Shown here piece after piece: positions 46,150 through 54,674 of a stretch of DNA of 64,000 nucleotides. A program made the translations under genes and the position numbers. The notes below the pieces were generated by a model. It saw only the letters and a list, made by a program, of their open reading frames with translations, was not told the origin of the DNA and did no database searches. The DNA is from Flavobacterium sp. GSB-24 (GTDB lineage Bacteria > Bacteroidota > Bacteroidia > Flavobacteriales > Flavobacteriaceae), in the NCBI RefSeq assembly GCF_027924665.1, contig NZ_AP027043.1:2976001-3040000 (forward strand), written 5' to 3'. The first letter of the stretch is position 1. Each line of letters opens with the position of its first letter.

Positions 46150-48960
46150 ATGAAACTCATTATAACCTTCGTTTTTTCTTTGTTAAGCTTAACAAGTTTT
46201 GCACAGTCGAATTCTCTTTCAAATTATCGTGAAAAACTTTCTTTGGATAAAGGCTGGAGATTTCATTTGGGAGATATTCCGTTTCCGGAAGTGAAAGGGC
46301 ATTTGGAAAGTTATTTTAATGCAAAAGCTGGAAAAGCAGGCGGTGCGGCGGCAACGGATTATGATGATACCAACTGGCGAATACTAGATCTGCCTCACGA
46401 CTGGGCTATTGAAGGAAAAATTGATTCTACTGCCAATCTTGCGCAGGGATATCGCAAACGCGGCATTGGCTGGTACAGACGTACCTTTAAAATCGATCCG
46501 AAAGACAGAGGAAAAAATCTGGAACTTCAATTTGATGGTATTTCTACGCACTGTACCGTTTGGTTAAACGGAAATGTGGTGCACAGAAACTGGTCAGGCT
46601 ATACTTCTTTTTACATCGATATGACTGATATGGCCAAATATGGAGATGATCTCAATGTTATTTCAATACGAGTAGATGCCGTTGATCAGGAAGGCTGGTG
46701 GTACGAAGGTGCTGGTATTTACCGCCATACCTGGCTGGTAAAGCGTTCTCCTCTGCATATCATTACTGATGGAGTATTTGCCAATCCGGTTAAAAAGAGT
46801 ACTTCTGAATGGGAAATTCCAGTTGAAGTTACGCTTCAGAATAGCGAATATCTTAGTAAAGATGGCGTAATTTCTTCAACTCTTGTAGACTCAAAAGGAA
46901 ATGAAATTACTGCTGCTGAAATAGCAGTTAAAGCTTCTCCGACTGATAAAACAGTTGCAAATTTATCGCTAAAAGTAAGCAATCCGGAATTATGGTCAGT
47001 TGAGCATCCAATATTATATAAAGTCAAAATTGTTGTTAAAGAAAACGGGCAGATAACAGATACTTTAACCACAACCTGCGGATTCAGAACTATTCGTTTT
47101 ACAGCTGATTCTGGTTTTTATCTCAATGACAAACCATTGAAATTAAAAGGAGTTTGCAATCATCAGGATCATGCCGGAGTCGGGGTGGCGGTGCCAAATT
47201 CGCTTTGGGATTTTCGAATCAAAAAACTTAAAGCAATGGGAGCAAATGCTTACCGTTGTGCCCATAATCCGCCGTCAAAAGAGTTTTTGGATGCCTGTGA
47301 CAGATTGGGTATTCTGGTTATGGATGAAAACAGAAATTTCAATTCTTCGTCCGAATATATGAGCCAGCTTACCTGGATGGTACGCAGAGACAGAAACCAT
47401 CCGAGTATTATTTTATGGTCGGTTTTTAATGAAGAACCCATGCAGGGAACTGAAATTGGCTATAAAATGGTCAAAAGAATGAGTGCAGAAGTCAAAAAGC
47501 TGGACACAACAAGGCCTGTTACCGCTGCTGCAAACGGAGGACTTTTTGAACCAATAAATGTTTCGCAGGCAGTTGATGTGGTTGGTTTTAATTATCAAAT
47601 GGATAATTATGACCGATTCCACAAAGAACACCCAGAAATGATATTGACCAGTTCTGAGGATGCTTCTGCATATATGATTCGCGGAAATTATACCACAGAT
47701 TTGACAAAACATATTTTGGATGCTTATGATACGCAAAGAGCAAGCTGGGGTGCTACACATCGAGAAACTTGGAAAACTATCGCAGAACGTCCGTATTTAT
47801 TAGGATGTTTTATCTGGACAGGATTCGACTATCATGGAGAACCATCACCTTTTGACTGGCCGACGGCTGGTTCAAATTTTGGAATCATGGATTTGTGCGG
47901 ATTCCCGAAAACGGCTTTTTATATTCATCAGGCGCAATGGATTAAAGACAAACCAATATTGCAGGTAGTGCCGCATTGGAACTGGGAAAAAGCAGGAACT
48001 CCTGTAAAAGTAATGGCGATGAGCAACGCCGAAAAAGTTAAATTGATTTTGAACGGAAAAGTGATAAGCGAACAAAAAGTTGATCAATATGAAATGAACA
48101 GTTGGGAAGTTCCATATGAAGCAGGAAAATTAGAAGCTGTTGGTTATAGCAACGGAAAAAAAGTTTCACATTTTACCATCGAAACAACAGGTAAGCCAGC
48201 ACAGATCAGATTAACACCAGACCGAAATAAGATAAAAGGTGATGGCTGGGATGCTGTTCCAGTGACAGTTGAAGTTTTGGACAGTAAGGGAATGGCGGTA
48301 CAGACAGCAGATTTGCCAATTGAGTTTGAGGTTCAGGGTTCAGGTGAAATCATTGGACTTGGAAATGGCGATCCTAATTCTCATGAAATGGAAAAAGGGA
48401 ATAAAAGAAGTCTGTTTAATGGTCTGGCACAAGTTATTCTTCAGAGTAAAGAAGGTGGAAATGGAAAATTAATTTTAAAAGCAAATTCTCTTGGGTTAAA
48501 ATCAGCTGTACTTTCTTTAGAAGTTCAAGCTGTTGCAGATATTCCTTCAGTTGGAGTTATAAAACCCTATATGGTTTTAGATAAATGGCTTTTGTCACCA
48601 ACAAGTGCCTTGAAACCAGATCCGAACAAAGAGATTGCCGGTAATGATATGAACAGCTGGCAGTCCGTTACTGCGGGTCAGCTGCGAGTTTTTGTTGATG
48701 GCAATTTTGCGGTTTACAGAAACAGTTTTACTCCTTATCAGGCGCAGCAGGATAATGGAGGTAAGATTGTTTTTAAAGACCTCAAAGGAAAAGCCGAAAT
48801 CTGGCTGGATAGGAAACTATTGGCAGTAAAAAAAGACGAAGCTGAAACTGATTTTATTGTACAATTTGCTCATGGAAAAGGCCAAAGAGAGTTAAGTATT
48901 CTTATTGAAACAACTGTTGGAGATAATGCCGGTTTAGGTGGTTTCGTAACTGTTGAATAA
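46150..48960 (+). CDS. exported GH2 glycosidase with DUF4982 domain (beta-galactosidase-type)
   Basis: A 936-residue GH2 enzyme. A signal peptide (about 1-18, ending FAQ) is followed by the GH2 sugar-binding jelly roll (about 25-215), an Ig-like domain (about 220-325) and the TIM barrel (about 330-620). The acid/base Glu428 is in WSVFNEEP, and the candidate nucleophile Glu564 in GFDYHGEPSPFDW. A DUF4982 domain and Ig-like C-terminal domains follow. Family members remove beta-galactosyl, beta-mannosyl or beta-glucuronyl ends. It is the last gene of the locus, 49 bases before an IS6 element, so the operon ends here. Confidence 0.88.
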   Translation: MKLIITFVFSLLSLTSFAQSNSLSNYREKLSLDKGWRFHLGDIPFPEVKGHLESYFNAKAGKAGGAAATDYDDTNWRILDLPHDWAIEGKIDSTANLAQGYRKRGIGWYRRTFKIDPKDRGKNLELQFDGISTHCTVWLNGNVVHRNWSGYTSFYIDMTDMAKYGDDLNVISIRVDAVDQEGWWYEGAGIYRHTWLVKRSPLHIITDGVFANPVKKSTSEWEIPVEVTLQNSEYLSKDGVISSTLVDSKGNEITAAEIAVKASPTDKTVANLSLKVSNPELWSVEHPILYKVKIVVKENGQITDTLTTTCGFRTIRFTADSGFYLNDKPLKLKGVCNHQDHAGVGVAVPNSLWDFRIKKLKAMGANAYRCAHNPPSKEFLDACDRLGILVMDENRNFNSSSEYMSQLTWMVRRDRNHPSIILWSVFNEEPMQGTEIGYKMVKRMSAEVKKLDTTRPVTAAANGGLFEPINVSQAVDVVGFNYQMDNYDRFHKEHPEMILTSSEDASAYMIRGNYTTDLTKHILDAYDTQRASWGATHRETWKTIAERPYLLGCFIWTGFDYHGEPSPFDWPTAGSNFGIMDLCGFPKTAFYIHQAQWIKDKPILQVVPHWNWEKAGTPVKVMAMSNAEKVKLILNGKVISEQKVDQYEMNSWEVPYEAGKLEAVGYSNGKKVSHFTIETTGKPAQIRLTPDRNKIKGDGWDAVPVTVEVLDSKGMAVQTADLPIEFEVQGSGEIIGLGNGDPNSHEMEKGNKRSLFNGLAQVILQSKEGGNGKLILKANSLGLKSAVLSLEVQAVADIPSVGVIKPYMVLDKWLLSPTSALKPDPNKEIAGNDMNSWQSVTAGQLRVFVDGNFAVYRNSFTPYQAQQDNGGKIVFKDLKGKAEIWLDRKLLAVKKDEAETDFIVQFAHGKGQRELSILIETTVGDNAGLGGFVTVE

Positions 48961-49009
48961 TTATAGTCAAATTATATATCTTTTTATGCATCATTTATTC
49001 AAATAAAAG

Positions 49010-49780
49010 GGTTCTGTCGCATTTGGGAATAACTTTATCTTTATAATTTTAAACCTATCAAAAAATGAATACGAAAGGTCATTGTTATCCAAAATATATC
49101 ATTCTTCAGGCAGTGTATTTTAAATTAAGATTTACACTTAGTTACCGTGATGTTGAGGAAATAATGAAAATTAGAGGAGTGCTTGTGGATCATGCTACAA
49201 TTCAGCGCTGGGTTTATAAGTTTACACCTTTGCTTGAGTCAGAGATGAAGAAGCGAAAAGGCAGAGTGGGGGCGAGCTGGAGATTAGATGAGACCTATAT
49301 CAAAGTAAAAGGTATTTGGTGTTATTTATATCGAGCAGTAGATAAATTAGGCAATACGGTTGACTTTCTTTTGACCAGAAGAAGACAAAGAATGAGCGCT
49401 CAGTCTTTTCTAATTAAAGCAGTTGGTAATAACTGCGCCAAGAGTTATAAACATTGTTAAAAGCGGTTCTAATACAGCAGCGATCAAATTCTATAACAAA
49501 CGTTCATTCTCAAAAATTAAAATCCGGCAGTGTAAATATCTTAACAATATTATCAAACAAGACAATCGATTTATAAAATGGCGCACACAAAACGGATTAG
49601 GTTTTAAAAGTTTTGAATCGGCCAGACGAACATTGAGCAGAATTGAGGTTGTGCATATGCTTGGAAAAAATCAGATGGTAATCCCGGCAAAACTATGTTT
49701 AAATCATTTTGTAAATTGGCAGTTTAACTTTTAAATTACTTAGAATTCTTATATTTGATTCTGACAGATGCGACAGAACC
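49010..49780 (+). mobile_element. IS6-family insertion sequence (full length, transposase broken)
   Basis: A 771-base element bounded by 13-base perfect inverted repeats GGTTCTGTCGCAT (left, from 49010) and ATGCGACAGAACC (right, to 49780). IS6 insertions make 8-base target duplications, but the flanks (AATAAAAG and GAATCAAT) differ, so the element has been left by recombination or a deletion rather than simple insertion. It cuts a helicase gene on its right side. Three other copies or remnants occur at 13.2, 20.4 and 26.5 kb. Confidence 0.9.
49065..49734 (+). pseudogene. IS6-family transposase, frameshifted
   Basis: The N-terminal HTH/DDE start (RFTLSYRDVEEIM, then RLDETYIKVKG with the first catalytic Asp, NTVDFLLT with the second) is in one frame to 49460. 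The C-terminal part (PRVINIVKSGS, YLNNIIKQDNRFIKW, GFKSFESARRTLSRIEV with the catalytic Glu) is in another. Compared with the diverged copy at 26.9 kb, two bases are missing near 49432-49440. A working transposase would need both bases restored or a frameshift event. Confidence 0.85.
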
Positions 49781-50161
49781 GAATCAATTACCCTTCTAAG
49801 GGAAGTGATGGGCAATCCTGCATATTTAAAGTCGTATGAACCGGCAGCTGACCATGAAATTAATATTCTGACCCTTCACAAATCGAAAGGGCTTGAATAT
49901 GATGTTGTCATCCATCTGGATCTGTACAAATGGGTTTTTCCGGCTATGGGGCCTAAAGAGGGTAAAGACTGGAAAAACCCTGAATATCTAAGCTATCAGC
50001 AGGACCTTAATCTCCATTATGTGAGAGTCACAAGGGCAAGGAAAGCGTGTGCTCTGGTTTCAAGCAGCCAAAGAACCAATGATAAAGGAGAAGTTAAGGA
50101 TGCGGAGGATTCAGTTTTTATCTGGCTCAATAATATAAAGGATTTAAGATATAAATTTTGA
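49781..50161 (+). pseudogene. UvrD/Rep-type helicase, C-terminal fragment truncated by the IS
   Basis: The frame is open from the IS border through 126 codons to the stop. It contains helicase motif V-like NILTLHKSKGLEYDVVI and motif VI-like NLHYVRVTRARKACAL, the C-terminal part of superfamily 1A helicases. The N-terminal ATPase half with Walker A is missing. Helicases of this type serve in DNA repair and in defence systems, such as the GajB-like partner of OLD nucleases. Which one this was cannot be told from the fragment. Confidence 0.7.
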
Positions 50162-50496
50162 TTTCCTTTTTTCGGGGTAAGGATTTAATGTCGGATGAAG
50201 AAAAAAAACTGCAAAGAAATTTAGAAATTAGTTTTCGGCTTTTTTTATGCCGGAATTTTGGCGCTCCGACCATCAGGGAAATAGAATTAACGCATATCTC
50301 ATAGATGATTTTTAAAAATTTGCATGTAGTCTGTTCGGGAAATAGACAGCGATGGTATTTATTTTTTTTAAACTGAAATAAGTATATTGACACCAAAAGC
50401 TTCAAAATTTATGGTCCAGTAACATTTTGTTTCTAGGTAGCAGACCGATTCCGAAATCTTAGTAAAGTACAGGAAAGGGCTGTTTCAGCCTAGATA
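50162..50496. other. short intergenic stretch between decayed genes
   Basis: 335 bases with no recognisable gene. A 38-codon frame at 50188-50304 (MSDEEKKLQRNLEISF...) follows a GGGGTAAGGA purine run and could be translated, but it matches no family I know. The rest is AT-rich with no repeats or terminators that I can support. Confidence 0.3.
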
Positions 50497-50658
50497 CTTT
50501 TTGACCAGTATTATGAGATGATGTTCATTCATTTCCTTAGATACTGCGACTCGTGCGATAATGCGCAAGATATTGTTCAGGATATATTTGCAGACCTTTG
50601 GAACGAGAAACGCTACCACAAAATTAAGGATTCACTGGGAAGAATGAGGTTTGTGTAA
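50497..50658 (+). pseudogene. ECF sigma-factor fragment (region 2)
   Basis: A 53-codon frame reads LFDQYYEMMFIHFLRYC, then DNAQDIVQDIFADLWNEK, which is the region 2 signature of Bacteroidota ECF sigma factors (AQDIVQDIF.DLW). An in-frame stop (TAG) directly precedes it at 50491, and the frame stops at 50656-50658 before region 4. The DNA-binding half is absent, so it is a remnant. Confidence 0.65.
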
Positions 50659-50710
50659 TTCCCTTCTTATAAGGCTGGATAAATTACAAAATTACCTACA
50701 AATAATTAAA

Positions 50711-50740
50711 TATATTTGAAGACTTTTTTCATTACTTTTG
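50711..50740 (+). promoter_or_regulatory. -7 boxes ahead of the ATPase/protease pair
   Basis: TATATTTG (50711-50718) and TACTTTTG (50733-50740) both match TAnnTTTG. The first would give a leader of about 20 bases before the ATG at 50745. No good -33 element is visible. The pair therefore has its own promoter, independent of the decayed genes upstream. Confidence 0.5.
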
Positions 50741-50744
50741 CGAT

Positions 50745-51698
50745 ATGGCAACAGCAGAACAATTAAAATCGTTATTACAGTCTCATTATAAGAATGACAA
50801 TGAGAGATTCACTTCTATTGCTCTTCAGGTAGCTGCACACGAAGCCAGGCAAGGACATATGTCTATTGCGAAGGAAATACAAGATTTAGTTGACCGATCA
50901 AAAACTGACGGATTTAAAGTAATCCGTATTAATCCAGATTTAAGCGATTTAGTTCTGGTATATTACCCTGAAAATAGATTAAATGAATTAATACTTTCCA
51001 GTGATGTTTCTAATAAGTTAGCAAGGATTATCAGGGAGTATAAACAGCGTGATAAAATTCTAAAACACGGTCTGCATAACCGCAGGAAAGTATTGCTTTC
51101 AGGTCTTCCGGGAACAGGTAAAACAGCAACGGCTTCTGCTATTTCTGGCGAATTAAAACTTCCATTGTATGTTGTTATGATGGATAAATTAATGACCAAA
51201 TATATGGGGGAAACCGCTTCGAAGTTACGACAGATTTTCGATATGATGGTTTCAAATAGGGGTGTCTATCTTTTTGATGAATTTGATGCCATTGGAGCAG
51301 AAAGGGCAAGGGATAATGAAGTTGGGGAAATGCGGAGAGTTTTGAATTCATTTTTACAGTTCATCGAACAGGATTCATCAGAGAGCATCATTTTTGGTGC
51401 TACAAATAATATAAAGATATTAGATTCAGCGTTGTTTAGACGTTTTGATGATATTATTAGCTATAACTTACCAAATAAAAATGAGATTGAGGAGTTGATT
51501 AAACTAAAACTCCATAAGTTTCTCGGTGATTTTAGTTTAAAATCAACAGTTGCGGCAGCAGAAGGATTATCTCATGCGGAAATTACAAATGCTTGTAATG
51601 ATGCTCTGAAAGAGATAATTTTAATGGATAAAAATTTGGTTACTCAGAAATTATTAGTTCAAATGATGAAGGACAGAAAAGTCAATTATAATTTATAA
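50745..51698 (+). CDS. AAA+ ATPase of an IetAS-like defence/exclusion pair
   Basis: A 317-residue AAA+ protein. Walker A GLPGTGKT (120-127), Walker B YLFDEFDAIG (Glu179), sensor-1 FGATNN and an arginine-finger region LFRRFDD are intact. The N-terminal about 90 residues carry a small helical domain with a second-region motif. It starts 5 bases before the subtilisin-like gene. AAA ATPase plus subtilisin-type protease in one operon is the layout of IetA/IetS, first described as a plasmid incompatibility-exclusion toxin pair and later reported as an anti-phage system. Assignment rests on architecture and order, so it is good but not proven. Confidence 0.85.
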   Translation: MATAEQLKSLLQSHYKNDNERFTSIALQVAAHEARQGHMSIAKEIQDLVDRSKTDGFKVIRINPDLSDLVLVYYPENRLNELILSSDVSNKLARIIREYKQRDKILKHGLHNRRKVLLSGLPGTGKTATASAISGELKLPLYVVMMDKLMTKYMGETASKLRQIFDMMVSNRGVYLFDEFDAIGAERARDNEVGEMRRVLNSFLQFIEQDSSESIIFGATNNIKILDSALFRRFDDIISYNLPNKNEIEELIKLKLHKFLGDFSLKSTVAAAEGLSHAEITNACNDALKEIILMDKNLVTQKLLVQMMKDRKVNYNL

Positions 51699-51703
51699 TA
51701 ATT

Positions 51704-54196
51704 ATGAGTGAAATTTCTAAACCGCATCTTTTTGTGAGTGATGTCCATACATCTCAAAGTTATACAACGCCTCCAACGGGAGGTGGTGGAGATGATCTTC
51801 CTGCGAGACAAAGAAATGCACATGGAAATTCACTATTACATTCTTTAAGCGATATTTGGCAGTCTCATACAGAAGATGTACGTATTAGATCAGAGCAGGG
51901 TATACCTGTCAAAGATGGAGAATACCTTACTTTTAAGAGTGCTGCTAATGACAGTTTAAAAATCGAATCTTTAGACTCAAGTGGAGCTGTATTATTAAAC
52001 GTATCGATAGAAAAAGATACGAATCAGCAGACTGCAACTCTCTATATTCCCGAAAACCAAAAAGGGAAGCTTACCAAAAAGGTTGAAGACTATATTGCTT
52101 TAGATAAAAACGGAAAGCCAGTTAATCAGCCTTTAATAGATAGAATAGAAGTGGTTAACCGATCTTCAATTGAAAATCTATGGAGCAGTCCTATTGAAAC
52201 CCTACCTCGTGAAGCATCAATATGGTGCGAGTTATGGCTCGCTGTTGAGAGTTTAAATTTAGAAACGTCTCTTCCCAAATTAAAAGAGATATGCGAATTC
52301 TTTGGAGTAGAGATGCTGGATGAAATTTTAAGTTTTCCGCAACGATGTATTGTAATTGTAAAAGCTGATTACACACAGTTAAATGAGCTTGTTGCATCAT
52401 TTGGTCTGATTGCTGAAATTCGTAAAACGGAAGAGTTGAATACGTTCTGGCTCAGCCAGAGTATGACCGAAAATAACGCATGGATACAGGATGCACTACG
52501 TTTGATTAATTTCACGAGAACCAATAATTTTATTTCAATAATGGACTCAGGAGTAAACAATGGTCCTCATTTAATTGCGCCTGCTCTGAATGATGCAAAC
52601 AGATTGACCGTAGATCCAAACTGGGGAGTCAATGATAGTTTAGGGCATGGTACAAATATGGCCGGAGTCGCTCTGTACGGAAATCTAAATTCAATTCTTG
52701 AAAATAACAGTGCATTGTCCATCCATCATCAGCTGGAATCTATAAAAATTTTGCATCCGGACTATCCGAATGAACGCAATAAATTCCCACTGATCACACT
52801 TGACGCGGTAAATCGTGCGATAGTAAATAATCCTGAAAATAAACGAATATTCTGCATGGCCGTTACAACTGACTTTCAAGTTGAATTCGGCAAGCCCTCA
52901 GCATATTCCTCTGTTTTAGACAGAATAATTTTTGGTGAAGATTCGAATGATAAAAAAATATTTCTGGTTAGTGCAGGTAATGTAAGAGAAGAATTTAACT
53001 GGAGAAATTATCCTGAAAGCAATTTAAATCTTTCGGTGGAAAGTCCAGCTCAGGCATGGAATGCAATTAGCGTTGGAGGTTATACTGAAAAGACCCTGCT
53101 GGATAATATTACAGTTGCCCAAAAATTTGAACTTTCCCCATACAGCAGAACATCTTGTTCCTGGGATGCAAACTGGCCAATTAAGCCTGAAGTTGTTTTC
53201 GAAGCAGGTAATTTGATACTACTTGATAATGGAGATGTTGAAGGTCATGACGATCTAGAAATCTTGACTGTTACAAGAAGCGCTGTCAGAAATTATTTTA
53301 CGACAATGAATGCCACAAGCGCGGCTACAGCTTTGGCAGCAAACTTTTTGGCTAAAATCAGAGATGTATATCCTGAAGCTTGGGAAGAAACCCTCAGGGC
53401 ATTAATGATACATTCGTCATCATGGACTCAGGAAATGATTAATCAATTTAATATAGATGTTAATAAAGTAGGTGATGTTTTAAGGCTTCTCAGAACTGTA
53501 GGATATGGTGTGCCTAGCCTTCAAAAAGCAATAGAATGCCAGAGTAATTATCTCACCTTCATATCTGAAGAAAAAATAACGCCATATAAGCTCGAAGACG
53601 GAAAAGTAAAAACTAATCAGATACATTATTATGAGTTTCCCTGGCCTAAAGAGATTTTAGAGAATTTAGGCGCCGCAGATGTAACTTTAAAAATAACGTT
53701 GTCTTATTTTGTTGAACCCAATCCGGGTGATAGAGGTTACACTACTAAGTATGCATATCAATCAACCGCATTGAAGTTTGCGTTAATAAATCCTAGAGAA
53801 GATTTTACTAATTTTAAATTAAGGACTAATAAAGTCAATCAGGATGTTTTAAAAGAAAATCTGGGAGTTGAGAGATTAGAAGATGGTTTGATTGAAAAAG
53901 CTACAGGATCCAGCAGATGGGCTCTCGGAGCAGATACTGTTTTTAAGGGATCTGTACACAGCAACTATTGGAAAGGTTCTGCAGCCGAAATTGCATCTTG
54001 TAACAAATTGGCTGTATATCCGCTCGCCTCTGGATGGTGGAAAGAGCTTAAAAAACAGGAAAAATACGATTCAGAACTGCGTTATTCTTTAATTGTTTCT
54101 ATTGAGACACCGGAGAACATGGCTGACATATATACAACTGTAGCTGCACAAGTTGCAGTTCAGAACGAAGTTCAAATTTCATTAGATATTCTTTAA
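51704..54196 (+). CDS. subtilisin-like serine protease of an IetAS-like defence/exclusion pair
   Basis: An 830-residue protein. A long N-terminal region (1-about 265) without recognised domain precedes the S8 protease domain, with Asp281 (SIMDSGVN), His315 (GHGTNMAG), oxyanion Asn426 (SAGN) and Ser539 in NATSAATALAA, all the catalytic residues. The usual GTSxAxP box is varied (NATSAATALA). A C-terminal beta-rich region (about 620-830) follows. There is no signal peptide, so it acts in the cytoplasm, unlike classical secreted subtilases. Translation is closely linked to the ATPase gene (5 bases), and a terminator lies 121 bases after the stop. Confidence 0.85.
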   Translation: MSEISKPHLFVSDVHTSQSYTTPPTGGGGDDLPARQRNAHGNSLLHSLSDIWQSHTEDVRIRSEQGIPVKDGEYLTFKSAANDSLKIESLDSSGAVLLNVSIEKDTNQQTATLYIPENQKGKLTKKVEDYIALDKNGKPVNQPLIDRIEVVNRSSIENLWSSPIETLPREASIWCELWLAVESLNLETSLPKLKEICEFFGVEMLDEILSFPQRCIVIVKADYTQLNELVASFGLIAEIRKTEELNTFWLSQSMTENNAWIQDALRLINFTRTNNFISIMDSGVNNGPHLIAPALNDANRLTVDPNWGVNDSLGHGTNMAGVALYGNLNSILENNSALSIHHQLESIKILHPDYPNERNKFPLITLDAVNRAIVNNPENKRIFCMAVTTDFQVEFGKPSAYSSVLDRIIFGEDSNDKKIFLVSAGNVREEFNWRNYPESNLNLSVESPAQAWNAISVGGYTEKTLLDNITVAQKFELSPYSRTSCSWDANWPIKPEVVFEAGNLILLDNGDVEGHDDLEILTVTRSAVRNYFTTMNATSAATALAANFLAKIRDVYPEAWEETLRALMIHSSSWTQEMINQFNIDVNKVGDVLRLLRTVGYGVPSLQKAIECQSNYLTFISEEKITPYKLEDGKVKTNQIHYYEFPWPKEILENLGAADVTLKITLSYFVEPNPGDRGYTTKYAYQSTALKFALINPREDFTNFKLRTNKVNQDVLKENLGVERLEDGLIEKATGSSRWALGADTVFKGSVHSNYWKGSAAEIASCNKLAVYPLASGWWKELKKQEKYDSELRYSLIVSIETPENMADIYTTVAAQVAVQNEVQISLDIL

Positions 54197-54317
54197 TATA
54201 TTATGCTATACTAACACCTAAGGTTGTATTTTTTATATAACTGTCGTAGGATATGATTGTGTCGTTTTGAAATAATCCAATAAGTACTGATTAACATTAG
54301 TTATTAAAAAGTATTAC

Positions 54318-54357
54318 ACCGCTGTAATCGTAATGTTTACAGCGGTCTTCTTTTTTG
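54318..54357 (+). terminator. rho-independent terminator after the protease gene
   Basis: ACCGCTGTAA (54318-54327) pairs with TTACAGCGGT (54337-54346) around a 9-base loop, followed by CTTCTTTTTT. It ends the ATPase-protease transcript. Confidence 0.75.
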
Positions 54358-54398
54358 TACTTCTTTGTTTCTGTTATTTTTTAATTGGTTTTTATCAT

Positions 54399-54420
54399 TT
54401 ATTTGTACCTTATTTGTACC
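54399..54420. repeat. perfect tandem duplication of an 11-mer
   Basis: TTATTTGTACC occurs twice head-to-tail (54399-54409, 54410-54420) in the gap between the protease gene and corA. It could be a polymerase-slippage product or part of a recombinase site at the edge of the accessory patch. No integrase is visible nearby. Confidence 0.6.
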
Positions 54421-54495
54421 ATTGCTTTGTAAAGTATTGATATACTTGCGATGTTATTTTTGAATAAGTAAAATAATTCTTCTTTAACAATAATG

Positions 54496-54530
54496 AAAAC
54501 CGAGTCAGAAATGACTCGGTTTTTTTTTTT
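54496..54530 (+). terminator. strong rho-independent terminator
   Basis: AAAACCGAGTCA pairs with TGACTCGGTTTT around GAAA, a GNRA-type tetraloop, followed by an uninterrupted run of Ts to 54530. A perfect -7 box TATTTTTG lies at 54455-54462, so a transcript of about 60 bases could start and end here. No gene is otherwise served by it on the plus strand. Confidence 0.8.
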
Positions 54531-54674
54531 GATGAATATTGTTGCCTAATTAAAACTAGTAAAAATATTACAATTTAAAATCTAGACAAATTATTAATCT
54601 TTATCAGCAAAATGACAAATGTCATTTCTTCTTCGAATTCTTTTTCGTAATATTACTATTGTAAATTTTTTTGA

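Noticed and set aside
50127..50405. 92-codon minus-strand frame across the helicase stump end
   Set aside because: It overlaps the real helicase fragment antisense and has a low-complexity Lys/Phe/Ser-rich composition, so it is a chance frame.
54197..54674. tRNA or tmRNA gene as an island attachment site near the tandem 11-mer
   Set aside because: No cloverleaf, anticodon stem or CCA-type 3' end could be found on either strand. The only structured elements are the two terminators.
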